Below, in pieces: positions 8,365 to 15,780 of a stretch of DNA of 64,000 nucleotides. This stretch comes from a virus, in IMG/VR virus record IMGVR_UViG_3300045996_002876, positions 1 through 64,000 of that record; one strand, written 5' to 3'. Every line of letters starts with the position of its first letter. The first letter of the stretch is position 1. The notes beneath the pieces are model-generated. The model did not search any database. It was not told the origin of the DNA and saw only the letters and a list, made by a program, of their open reading frames with translations. The translations under genes were made by a program, and so were the position numbers.

Positions 8365-9450
8365 GTGCCCACGTTCTTCACCCGCCGGCCGTTCCGCCGC
8401 CGGCCCCGGCGGCGGCCCCCGTCCCGCCCGGCCCTCCAGGCCTACACCCTGACGGCCGACCCCGGCGGCGTCTCCCTCTCGGGGGCGGCCGCGGCCCTCG
8501 AGCGGGGCCTCCTCCTGGGGGCCCAGGCCGGGGGCCTCGCCCTCTCCGGGACGGCCGCGTCCCTGGAGAAGGGGTCCGGGGTCGCCGCCGCCGCGGGGGC
8601 CGTGTCCCTCACCGGGACGGCCGCGACCTTCCCCCGGACGTACGTCCTGGCCCCGGCCGCCGGGTCGGCCGCCCTGACGGGGGCCGCGGCGTCCCTCGAA
8701 CGCGGCCTTCTCCTGACGGCGGACGCCGGGGCCCACGGCCTCGCCGGCACGGCCGCGGCCCTCGAGCGGGGGCACCTGCTCCCCGCCGGGGCCGGCTCGG
8801 TCGCCCTCACGGGCACGGCCGCGACCCTGTCCCGGACCAAGGCCCTGGCCGCCGGGGCGGGCTCCCTCGAGGTCACCGGGGCGGCCGCGCCCCTCGAGTA
8901 CGGCCGGGTCCTGTCGGCCCAGGCCGGGGCCGTCGCCGTCACCGGCACGGACGCCGACCTCATCGACAGCGGGACCGACCCGGTCCTGACGGCCGCCGCC
9001 GGCTCCACGCCCGTTTCCGGGACCGCCGCCTCCCTGGAGGTCGGCCGCCGGCTGGCGGCCGTCGCCGGGGCCCTCTCGCTCGCCGGCCCGCCGGCCTCCC
9101 TGGAGGCCGGCCTCGTCCTCCCGGCCGCCGCCGGGGCCTTCGCCCTCTCAGGTCAGGCCGCCGCCCTCGAGGTCGGCCGGGTGCTCGCCGGGGACTCCGG
9201 CCCGGTCGCCGTCACCGGAGCGGCCGCCGCCTTCCGCCTGGGTCGCCTCCTGGCCGCCGCGTCCGGGTCCCTGACCCTGACCGGGACGGCCGCCGGGCTG
9301 GTCCCCGGGTCCTCGGTCTCGCCCCGCGTCATCGCCCTGACCTACCGGGCCCCGGCCGAGGCGGGGCTCGCCTACCGGGCCCCGGCCGACCCCGCCCTGG
9401 CCTACCGGGCCCCGGCCGACGCCGCCCTCACGTACCACGCCGGGGACTGA
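8365..9450 (+). CDS. Repeat-built structural protein (LTGTAA-type repeats)
   Basis: Residues about 25-315 consist of roughly a dozen degenerate repeats of about 21 residues with the core pattern L-x-A-x-A-G-x-x-x-L-T/S-G-T-A-A-x-L-E. The C-terminus has four shorter units built on YRAPAD. The N-terminus is very basic (about residues 5-22, Arg-rich). Similar small repeats occur in phage virion proteins. Start is GTG with GGGAG a few bases upstream, one of the few purine-rich sites in this operon. DNA repeats behind it could allow copy-number change. Confidence 0.6.
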   Translation: MPTFFTRRPFRRRPRRRPPSRPALQAYTLTADPGGVSLSGAAAALERGLLLGAQAGGLALSGTAASLEKGSGVAAAAGAVSLTGTAATFPRTYVLAPAAGSAALTGAAASLERGLLLTADAGAHGLAGTAAALERGHLLPAGAGSVALTGTAATLSRTKALAAGAGSLEVTGAAAPLEYGRVLSAQAGAVAVTGTDADLIDSGTDPVLTAAAGSTPVSGTAASLEVGRRLAAVAGALSLAGPPASLEAGLVLPAAAGAFALSGQAAALEVGRVLAGDSGPVAVTGAAAAFRLGRLLAAASGSLTLTGTAAGLVPGSSVSPRVIALTYRAPAEAGLAYRAPADPALAYRAPADAALTYHAGD

Positions 9451-9451
9451 C

Positions 9452-9811
9452 ATGGCCTACAACACCCAGTCCTTTTCCCCGGCCCCGTACCGCGGGGAGG
9501 ACGTCACCCCCACCTTCACCCCGGACGACCTCCCGGCCGACGACGTCACCACCTGGACGCTGGGGTTCACCGCCTGGCACCGGGCCACCGCCTCGTCCGA
9601 CGACCCGGCCATCTCCAAGGCGTCCGGCTCCGGGGTCTCCGTCCTGTCCAGCTCGGCCAAGACCTTCCAGGTCGCCATCGCCTCGGCCGACACGGCCGAC
9701 CTGACCCCCGGCCTGTACGGGTGGGAGCTGTGGCGGACCGACGGCGGGAGCCGCAAGCTCCTGGCGGCCGGGACCTTCGAGCTCCTGAAGGCCCGCCGGA
9801 CGTTCGCCTGA
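9452..9811 (+). CDS. Small virion-type protein
   Basis: The 119-residue product contains FTPDDLPADDVTTWTLGFTA and ends in GLYGWELWRTDGG, a pattern seen in short phage proteins that resemble the N-terminal domain of baseplate or fibre adaptors. It is the last gene of the P1 transcription unit before promoter P2. Function is inferred weakly. Confidence 0.55.
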   Translation: MAYNTQSFSPAPYRGEDVTPTFTPDDLPADDVTTWTLGFTAWHRATASSDDPAISKASGSGVSVLSSSAKTFQVAIASADTADLTPGLYGWELWRTDGGSRKLLAAGTFELLKARRTFA

Positions 9812-9819
9812 GTGGGCAG

Positions 9820-9893
9820 TTCAGGAATTTCAAGATTTTTTCTGGATTCTCCTTGACAGCCCCGGGAAAATGTGGTATAGGTACTGGTACACC
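9820..9893 (+). promoter_or_regulatory. Sigma70-type promoter P2, near copy of P1
   Basis: TTGACA (9853-9858) and TATAGG (9876-9881) are 17 bases apart. The whole block is a near copy of 529-602, including the upstream box TCAAG-N7-CTGGA (9830-9846) and the downstream GGTACACC. It precedes a small Cys protein and the major capsid gene, giving the capsid region its own promoter. Confidence 0.85.
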
Positions 9894-9898
9894 CCCCG

Positions 9899-10174
9899 AT
9901 GTCCAAAAAGCCCGCCAAGACCCCTCCCGCCGGCAAGCCCGGCCCGGCCGTAACGGCCGGGCCGGGTCCCCTCGCCGCCCCCGCGCCCCCGGCCCCGTGC
10001 TGCGAGACCTGCGCCCACTGGGGTAAGGTCCGGGAGGCGGTCGGCGAGTGCCGCCAGGGCCCCCCGACCGTCCCGACCGACTTCGTCCCCGGGGCCCCCG
10101 GCGGCCGCCTGCACGTCTACCCGCTGACCCCGGCCGCCCTCCCGGCCTGCGGCCGGTACCTGGCCCGCGCCTAG
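9899..10174 (+). CDS. Small Cys-motif protein before the capsid gene
   Basis: The 91-residue product has a Pro/Ala-rich N-terminus and a C-terminal half with CCETCAHW, GECRQGPP and ACGRY, a spacing that can bind zinc or an iron-sulfur cluster. Similar Cys-Cys-Trp small proteins are common in phages with unknown role. The ATG lies only about 10 bases after the predicted transcription start, so the mRNA is nearly leaderless and has no Shine-Dalgarno sequence. Confidence 0.6.
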   Translation: MSKKPAKTPPAGKPGPAVTAGPGPLAAPAPPAPCCETCAHWGKVREAVGECRQGPPTVPTDFVPGAPGGRLHVYPLTPAALPACGRYLARA

Positions 10175-10255
10175 CCTCCCCGCCGGTCACCTCCGCCCCG
10201 CTTCCGGGGCACCCTTCCCCTCCCCCACGTCCGCTTCCACCCCATCGAGGACTCC

Positions 10256-11704
10256 ATGTCCCAGCCCGCCGGCGACGCCCCCGTCGCCCCGACCCCGGAA
10301 GCCTTCCTCGACTCGGTGACCAAGCTCACCGCGACGGTGGAGGCCCAGAACCAGAAGATCGCCGACCTCCAGTCGCGGGCCGACCAGGCCGCGGCCGAGG
10401 CCCGCAAGAGCCCGTTCGGGGCCCCCTTCGCCCGGACCGGCGAGAGCGCCCTGACCAGCCGCGGGTACAGCTACCTGAAGGCCTTCGGCCTGATCGCCGG
10501 CCAGATCGACGAGGCGAACGCCAAGGTCGAGGCCGACCTGGCCCGGAAGATGAAGGAGTACCACTCGGGCCTGGCCGGGTACAAGCCGGCCCAGCCGAAG
10601 AGCGTCATGCTCCCCCTGGGGGCCGAGTTCATCGTCAACGACGCCGGCCTGGCGGCCGAGGCCCGCGACGTGGTCAAGGCCGGGACGACCGCCTTCACCC
10701 CGGACGACGTGGCCGAGGTCCGGCGGAAGATGTACGAGGCCGGGGCCCGCAAGGCCCTGAGCTGGCTGGACGACTCGAGCGTCGGGACCCTGGTCGGCCC
10801 CCCGGTCATGGGCGAGCTGATCGAGCTCCTGCGGAACAACGAGGTCTTCCTGGCGGCCGGGTGTCGGGTCATCCCCATGCCCCCGACCGGGCGGATCACC
10901 TGGCCCCGGCACACGAGCGGGATGACCGGGTACCACGTGGGCGAGGGGGTGGCCATCACCGAGAGCGCCCCGGGGACCGACGACCTGACCCTGACGGCCA
11001 AGAAGCTGACCGTCCTGGGCAAGGTGAACAACGAGCTGTTCCACTTCGCCTCGATCGCCATCGAGCAGTTCCTCCGGATGGACATGGCCAAGACCCTGTC
11101 CCTCAAGATGGACAAGACCCTGCTCGAGGACGCCGGGAGCCAGACCACCCCGAAGGGGCTGATCAACTACGCCATCCAGTCGCACACGTCCACCGACCCG
11201 GGGACCACGACCGACGGGTACCGGTTCCAGCCCAAGGACGTCTGGCAGATGATCGCCAAGGTGGAGGAGCGGAACGCCCAGTTCAACGCCTTCGTCATGC
11301 GGCCCCTGCTGTACGCCAGCCTGGTGAACAAGCGGGCCGACGCCATCACCGCCGGGGACGGGCAGGGCCAGTTCCTGTTCAACATCGTCCGCGACGCCGG
11401 GACCGACATGAGCCCCGAGCGGCTCAAGAAGGGCAACCTGTCCGGGTACCCGGTCCTCAAGACCACCCAGGTCCGGACCACCTCGGCCAAGGGGTCGGCC
11501 ACCGACCTGACGTACGCCGTCGGCGGGGACTTCACCGACTACGTCCTGGCCATGAGCCCGGCCATCGAGTACGCGGTGACCAACTCGGGCGACACCCCGT
11601 TCGTCAACGACCAGACCTGGTTCAAGGGGGTCACCTACTACGACGGCGCCCCCCGCCACCTGGAGTCCTTCGTCTGGTGTGAGGACCTCATCCAGAGCTT
11701 CTAA
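10256..11704 (+). CDS. Major capsid protein (HK97 fold)
   Basis: The 482-residue protein has the layout of the HK97-fold capsid family: an N-terminal helical/coiled region (about residues 20-60), then the core with GTLVGPPVMGELIELLRNN, an E-loop-like region, IAIEQFLRMDMA and the C-terminal FTDYVLAMSPAIEYAVTN / TWFKGVTYYDG segments. It forms the icosahedral shell and is probably trimmed by the prohead protease. Position after promoter P2 and before head-tail connector genes agrees. Confidence 0.9.
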   Translation: MSQPAGDAPVAPTPEAFLDSVTKLTATVEAQNQKIADLQSRADQAAAEARKSPFGAPFARTGESALTSRGYSYLKAFGLIAGQIDEANAKVEADLARKMKEYHSGLAGYKPAQPKSVMLPLGAEFIVNDAGLAAEARDVVKAGTTAFTPDDVAEVRRKMYEAGARKALSWLDDSSVGTLVGPPVMGELIELLRNNEVFLAAGCRVIPMPPTGRITWPRHTSGMTGYHVGEGVAITESAPGTDDLTLTAKKLTVLGKVNNELFHFASIAIEQFLRMDMAKTLSLKMDKTLLEDAGSQTTPKGLINYAIQSHTSTDPGTTTDGYRFQPKDVWQMIAKVEERNAQFNAFVMRPLLYASLVNKRADAITAGDGQGQFLFNIVRDAGTDMSPERLKKGNLSGYPVLKTTQVRTTSAKGSATDLTYAVGGDFTDYVLAMSPAIEYAVTNSGDTPFVNDQTWFKGVTYYDGAPRHLESFVWCEDLIQSF

Positions 11705-11840
11705 GAGGGGCCCCGACGTCGGGGGAGGTCCGTCCGACGGCCCCCCCGACCCCCCTCCCGCCGTCCCCAGAAACCCCTCCCCCGCCCGGTTCCGCGGCGG
11801 GCCCTCCCCCCAAGTCCTCCCCTCGCGGAGCCCCTCCCCC

Positions 11841-12269
11841 ATGTCTGCCCACCCGCTCGCCGACCTCGAAAACCACGTCGTCAAAGGCTTCTCGATCCAC
11901 TCGACGATCGCCACCGACACCACGACCAACGGGACCGCCGTCGACATGGGCGACTCGGACGGCCCGGTGTACGGGATCGTCTCGATCGGGAACTCGGGCG
12001 ACGCCTCGACCACCATCCAGGTCAAGCTCCAGGAGTCCGACGCGTCCGGCGGGACGTACACGGACGTGTCCGGGGCGACCGTCAGCCTGGCCGCCTCGGC
12101 CACGGCCAACGACAACACCGTCGACATCCTCAAGGGCCTCCGGACCAAGCAGTACGTCCGGGCCGTCGTCGTCACCGCCGGGGGCGGGACCCCGTCCGTC
12201 CCGATCGCCGTCCAGGTGTGGAGCCAGCGCAAGTACGGCCGGACGAACACCGGCTACTCGACCACGTGA
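11841..12269 (+). CDS. Capsid decoration-like protein
   Basis: The 142-residue product is Thr/Ser/Val-rich with a beta-sandwich pattern (for example TTIQVKLQESDASGGTYTDV) and immediately follows the major capsid gene, the usual place for a decoration or cement protein. Start is in a C-rich context without Shine-Dalgarno. Confidence 0.6.
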   Translation: MSAHPLADLENHVVKGFSIHSTIATDTTTNGTAVDMGDSDGPVYGIVSIGNSGDASTTIQVKLQESDASGGTYTDVSGATVSLAASATANDNTVDILKGLRTKQYVRAVVVTAGGGTPSVPIAVQVWSQRKYGRTNTGYSTT

Positions 12270-12307
12270 TGACCGCCGGGCCCGGTTCGCCCGCCGGGCC
12301 CCCGGCC

Positions 12308-12339
12308 GCCCGTCTCGATTCTTGGGAATCGAGACGGGC
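12308..12339. repeat. 14-bp stem-loop after the decoration-like gene
   Basis: Arms 12308-12321 and 12326-12339 are exact reverse complements with loop TTGG. It could end part of the capsid transcript. A T-run is lacking. Confidence 0.65.
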
Positions 12340-12425
12340 CCCCCGGAAGGGAGCTTTGGGCTCCGCCGCCGGCACCCTCAAAAGTCCGCGGCGATCGGTT
12401 CGACCCCGGAACTTCCGGCTCTGAA

Positions 12426-13073
12426 ATGGCCCTCCTGACCGCCGACGAGTACCGGACCTACGCCGGCCTGACCGAGGCCCAGGCCCCGGACGCCCGGTAC
12501 GAGGCCCTGTGCGAGGCCGCCGGGGCGGCCGTCGAGGCCTACTGTAAGCGGTCCTTCGAGCGGGCCACCGTCACCGAGTACCACACCGGGGACGGGACGA
12601 GGTACCTCAAGCTCCGCCGCCGCCCGGTCGTCTCGGTCACCACCGTCCACTACGACCGGGCGGCCAACTACGGGGACACCTCCGGGGCCTTCGCCGCCGA
12701 CACCCTCCTGGAGGAGGGCGTCGACTACGCCCTCGACCCGAACGACACCGGCCTGCTCCTGCGGGTCCACGGGACCTGGGCCGAGGCCCGCCGCCGGGCC
12801 GACCCGGACTACCTGGCCCGCGAGCGACAGCCGACCCCCGGCGAGATCCGGGTGGTCTACGTCGGCGGGTACGACCCCCTCCCGGCCGACGTCAAGCTGG
12901 CCTGCGCCCAGCTGGTCACCCACACGGCCCGCCTGGCCCAGTACGGCGGGCGGGTCATCAGCGAGCGGCTGGGCGACTGGTCCTACGCCTTCGCCCCCAC
13001 CCTCCTGGCCGGCCCGGCCGAGCTCGGCTCGGCCCGCCAGCTCCTGGCCAGGTACCGCGAGATCCCCTGGTAG
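12426..13073 (+). CDS. Head-tail connector (gp6-like adaptor)
   Basis: The 215-residue product begins with LLTADEYRTYAGL and AAGAAVEAYCKRSFE, an N-terminal helical hairpin typical of the phage gp6-like connector family, and contains LACAQLVTHTARLAQYGG further on. Such proteins form the ring below the portal. It is longer than many family members. It is followed by a joining protein and a tail-completion candidate, the normal order. Confidence 0.7.
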   Translation: MALLTADEYRTYAGLTEAQAPDARYEALCEAAGAAVEAYCKRSFERATVTEYHTGDGTRYLKLRRRPVVSVTTVHYDRAANYGDTSGAFAADTLLEEGVDYALDPNDTGLLLRVHGTWAEARRRADPDYLARERQPTPGEIRVVYVGGYDPLPADVKLACAQLVTHTARLAQYGGRVISERLGDWSYAFAPTLLAGPAELGSARQLLARYREIPW

Positions 13074-13147
13074 CACACGGCCCTTAGCCCGGTCTAAAGG
13101 CGTCGGACCCTTGACTGCGGTCGACCCCCGGGCGGGCCCCCTCTCCC

Positions 13148-13486
13148 ATGCCCCCCTCCGCCCTCTTCCTGACCAAGACGGTCACCCTCCAGCGGCCGAC
13201 CTTCACCCGGGACGCGGCCGGCGGGAAGGTGCCCGCCTGGGCCGCCGTCGCGGACGCGACCGACCTCCCGGCCGCCGTCCAGCCCCTGACCAGCCACGCC
13301 CGGCTGGCCTACGCGGCCCGGCAGATCGAGGCCACCCACGCCGTCTACCTGGGGGCCGACCCGGGCCTCCGCCGGGGCGACCGCCTGGCCGTCTCGGACG
13401 GCCGGTACCTCCTGGCCGAGGGGGCCCTGGACGCCGGCGGGGCCGGCCGCCTGTACAAGCTCCCGTGCCGGGAGGTGTTCGAGTGA
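13148..13486 (+). CDS. Head-tail joining (head closure) protein candidate
   Basis: A 112-residue protein with VTLQRPTFTRDAAGGKVPAW near the start and LRRGDRLAVSDGRYLLAEG later, which resembles the small beta-barrel joining proteins of lambda and SPP1-like phages. Its GTGA stop/start overlap with the next gene supports coupling in the connector module. Confidence 0.65.
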   Translation: MPPSALFLTKTVTLQRPTFTRDAAGGKVPAWAAVADATDLPAAVQPLTSHARLAYAARQIEATHAVYLGADPGLRRGDRLAVSDGRYLLAEGALDAGGAGRLYKLPCREVFE

Positions 13487-13923
13487 ACCCGGTCCGCACG
13501 TCCGTCCTCGAGGCCGTCACCGCGGTCCTGACCGAGGACGAGCTGGCCGGCGGGGCCCTCAGCCGGGCCCTGCCCGGCGGGGTCTGGACCGGGGAGATCC
13601 CCGAGGGCCTGGCCGTCCCCCTCCCGGCCGCCGCCGTCGACGCGACCGGGGCCGGCTGGGAGTTCACCACGGAGGGCCCGGACCTGGAGCGGACCCGGCT
13701 GGCCGTGGCCGTGTTCGCCGAGTCGGCCGCCGCCGTCGACGCCCTCCTGGACCGCCTCCAGGCCTTCCTGTTCGCGGCCGAGTTCGCCTTCGCCGGGGCC
13801 GACGAGCTCGTGTACTTCGTCCCCGACGGCCGGGCCACCCGGGCCGAGACCCTCCGGTCCCCGGCCGGGCAGACCGTGTTCGCCGGCGACCTCGCCTTCG
13901 ACTGCGCCCTCTTCCGCCACTAA
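13483..13923 (+). CDS. Tail-completion / tail-terminator candidate
   Basis: The 146-residue product starts at a GTG overlapping the previous stop. It has an amphipathic alpha/beta pattern without enzyme motifs. Its place directly between the joining protein and the tail tube candidate is where a tail terminator is normally encoded. The assignment is positional. Confidence 0.5.
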   Translation: MNPVRTSVLEAVTAVLTEDELAGGALSRALPGGVWTGEIPEGLAVPLPAAAVDATGAGWEFTTEGPDLERTRLAVAVFAESAAAVDALLDRLQAFLFAAEFAFAGADELVYFVPDGRATRAETLRSPAGQTVFAGDLAFDCALFRH

Positions 13924-13941
13924 CCCGAGCCCCCGCCGCCC

Positions 13942-14460
13942 ATGGCCACCAAGACCCTCACCGCCTCGGCCCGGGCCGGGCTGAACTGGACGTACACCAA
14001 CTCGGACACGTTCGGGGACACCGAGTTCGCCACCGGGTTCTCGTTCTCCGACTCCCTGGCCACCGGGACGGGGGCCGACCAGGCCGACCGCCTGTACGTC
14101 GGGAGCCACACGATCGCGGCCAGCGGGACCCTGGACCTGGACCTGGCCGGGAGCCTGGCGGACGTGTTCGGGGCCACCCTCACGTTCGCCCGCGTCAAGG
14201 CCGTCCTCGTCACCTTCCAGTCGGACAACACCGGGAGCGAGGTCGGGGTCGGGGCGGCCGCCTCCAACCAGTTCTACGGGTTCTTCAACGCCGCCACCGA
14301 CCAGGAGAAGGTCCACTCGTCCGGGTGCTTCTTCAAGTGGCGGGCCGACGCCACCGGGTGGGCGGTCACGGCCGGGACCGGGGACCTCCTCCGGGTGACC
14401 AACCTGGACGGGACGAACGCGGCCAAGATCAACGTCGCCATCATCGGGGCCTCGGCGTAA
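13942..14460 (+). CDS. Unknown virion-type protein of the tail module
   Basis: A 172-residue beta-rich protein. Segments like TNSDTFGDTEFATGFSFSD and LRVTNLDGTNAAKINVAIIG resemble phage surface proteins whose copies sit near the tail tube gene. No family is assigned. Start context is CCGCCC-ATG. Confidence 0.5.
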   Translation: MATKTLTASARAGLNWTYTNSDTFGDTEFATGFSFSDSLATGTGADQADRLYVGSHTIAASGTLDLDLAGSLADVFGATLTFARVKAVLVTFQSDNTGSEVGVGAAASNQFYGFFNAATDQEKVHSSGCFFKWRADATGWAVTAGTGDLLRVTNLDGTNAAKINVAIIGASA

Positions 14461-14503
14461 CGCCCGGCCGAGCCGCCCACCTCCCTAGCCCCGGGACCCG
14501 CCC

Positions 14504-14959
14504 ATGCCCCCCATCTCCACCCGGAACGCCCGCGTCACCGTCACCAACCAGGTGACCAGCCAGTCGGCCAACATCCTAGCCACCCGGTGGGTCGTCGAGG
14601 TCAAGGCCGACGAGATCGACACGACCACGTTCGAGTCCGGGGGGTACGCCGAGTTCCTCCCGAGCTACGTCCAGGCGGACATCTCGGTCGACGGGTTCTA
14701 CGAGTCCGGCGGGTCCCCGTTCGCGTACGACGCCGGGGTCGACCTGTGCTGCGCCGGGAGCTACGTGGCCCTCGACCTGTACTCCCACCGGACCGGGGCC
14801 GCCGGGACCGACGGGTTCTTCTTCCCGGCCGCCTACATCCTCACGGCGTCCGGGGCCACGGCCGTCCGGGACGCCGCCCGCGTGTCGTTCACGGCCAAGA
14901 ACGTGGGCTCCTTCACCTACCCCGGCGGGGTCACCTTCGCCGGCGTCGACGAGGTCTAA
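14504..14959 (+). CDS. Major tail (tube) protein candidate
   Basis: The 151-residue product has the pattern of short tail tube proteins: an N-terminal VTNQVTSQSANILATRW strand, ADEIDTTTFESGGYAEF (a loop-strand motif often seen in tube proteins) and a beta-rich core with ISVDGFYESGG. It sits directly before the chaperone pair and the tape-measure candidate. Its TAATG stop/start overlap with the next gene indicates translational coupling. Confidence 0.7.
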   Translation: MPPISTRNARVTVTNQVTSQSANILATRWVVEVKADEIDTTTFESGGYAEFLPSYVQADISVDGFYESGGSPFAYDAGVDLCCAGSYVALDLYSHRTGAAGTDGFFFPAAYILTASGATAVRDAARVSFTAKNVGSFTYPGGVTFAGVDEV

Positions 14960-15414
14960 TGAGCACGGTCGCCCGGAGCCTGGGCAAGGGCTCCCTGTTC
15001 GAGTTCGAGGGCAAGAGCTACACGGCCTCGCCGTGGACGTACGACGTCCAGGCCGAGTACGAGAAGTGGCTCATCGCCCGGTCCTTCGCCGACCTCCGGG
15101 CCGCCGCCGGCGAGCTCGGGGCCGAGTACGAGGACGAGCGGGCGGCCCTCCGCCGGGACGTCAACGCCGGGGTGTACGAGTTCGGGTCGGACCTGGTCCG
15201 CCGGTCGGTCCTGTCCGGCCGGGGGGTCAAGAAGCTCCTGTACCTGTGCCTGGCCTACGCCCACCGGCACGAGCCGGGCCGGGTGACCGAGGCCCTGGTC
15301 GACCGCCTGGAGAAGGACCCGGCCGCCTGGCCGGTCGCCGTCCAGGCCATGTGGGACGCGAACGCCGACCCTTCCCCCCCGCCGGCGGGGGAGCCGCCGG
15401 CGGCCGCGGCCTGA
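14959..15414 (+). CDS. Tail assembly chaperone, short product (gpG-like)
   Basis: The 151-residue protein is charged and helical, ends in a Pro/Ala-rich tail, and lies between the tail tube and tape-measure candidates. This is the position of gpG-type chaperones, which coat the tape measure during tail assembly. A second frame continues without an obvious start, as expected for the gpG/gpGT pair. Confidence 0.75.
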   Translation: MSTVARSLGKGSLFEFEGKSYTASPWTYDVQAEYEKWLIARSFADLRAAAGELGAEYEDERAALRRDVNAGVYEFGSDLVRRSVLSGRGVKKLLYLCLAYAHRHEPGRVTEALVDRLEKDPAAWPVAVQAMWDANADPSPPPAGEPPAAAA

Positions 15415-15710
15415 GCCGGGACAAGGTGTTCGCCCACCTCCGCCGGGAGTTCGGCCTGACCACCCGCGAGATCGGCGAGCTCGACCCGGTGGTCGTCCGC
15501 CACCAGTACCTGTCCCGGCCCGACGAGGCCGGGGAGGTCGACCTGAAGGACCTCCTCCGGGAGGCCCGGGCGGCCGACCCGGTGTGGGAGGCCATGCGGG
15601 TCGGGCGGACGCGGGCCGAGGCCGAGGCGGCCGTCGCCGCCCGCCCCCGGCCGGGCCCGCCGAAGCCGCCCCCCAAAACGGCCCCCCGGGGCCGCCGGAA
15701 GCCCCGCTAG
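14959..15710 (+). CDS. Tail assembly chaperone, -1 frameshift product (gpGT-like)
   Basis: The zero frame reads C-CCC-CCG at 15375-15381. A -1 slip there moves translation into the frame that ends at 15710, giving a fusion of about 250 residues. The added part has RDKVFAHLRREFGLTTREIG followed by a basic Pro-rich tail. Coding would be 14959-15381 joined to 15381-15710. Frameshifted chaperone pairs of this kind are near-universal in long-tailed phages. Confidence 0.7.
15375..15404 (+). promoter_or_regulatory. Predicted -1 ribosomal frameshift signal
   Basis: The heptamer CCCCCCG fits X-XXY-YYZ in the zero frame. It abuts a GC stem (15381-15388 with 15394-15401, 5-base loop). The spacer between heptamer and stem is shorter than usual; an alternative self-complementary GCCGCCGGCGGC at 15393-15404 could provide a better-spaced structure. 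Confidence 0.6.
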
Positions 15711-15734
15711 AGACCCCCGAGGAGAGCCCTCCCC

Positions 15735-15765
15735 AAAAGCCCGGCCGCTTCACGGCCGGGCTTTT
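15735..15765 (+). terminator. Intrinsic terminator-like hairpin after the tail chaperones
   Basis: A 13-bp stem (15735-15747 with 15753-15765) is bordered by AAAA and TTTT, so it has a short T-run on both strands. It separates the chaperone pair from the tape-measure candidate and may give partial termination. Confidence 0.7.
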
Positions 15766-15780
15766 GTCGCTCCGCCCCCC

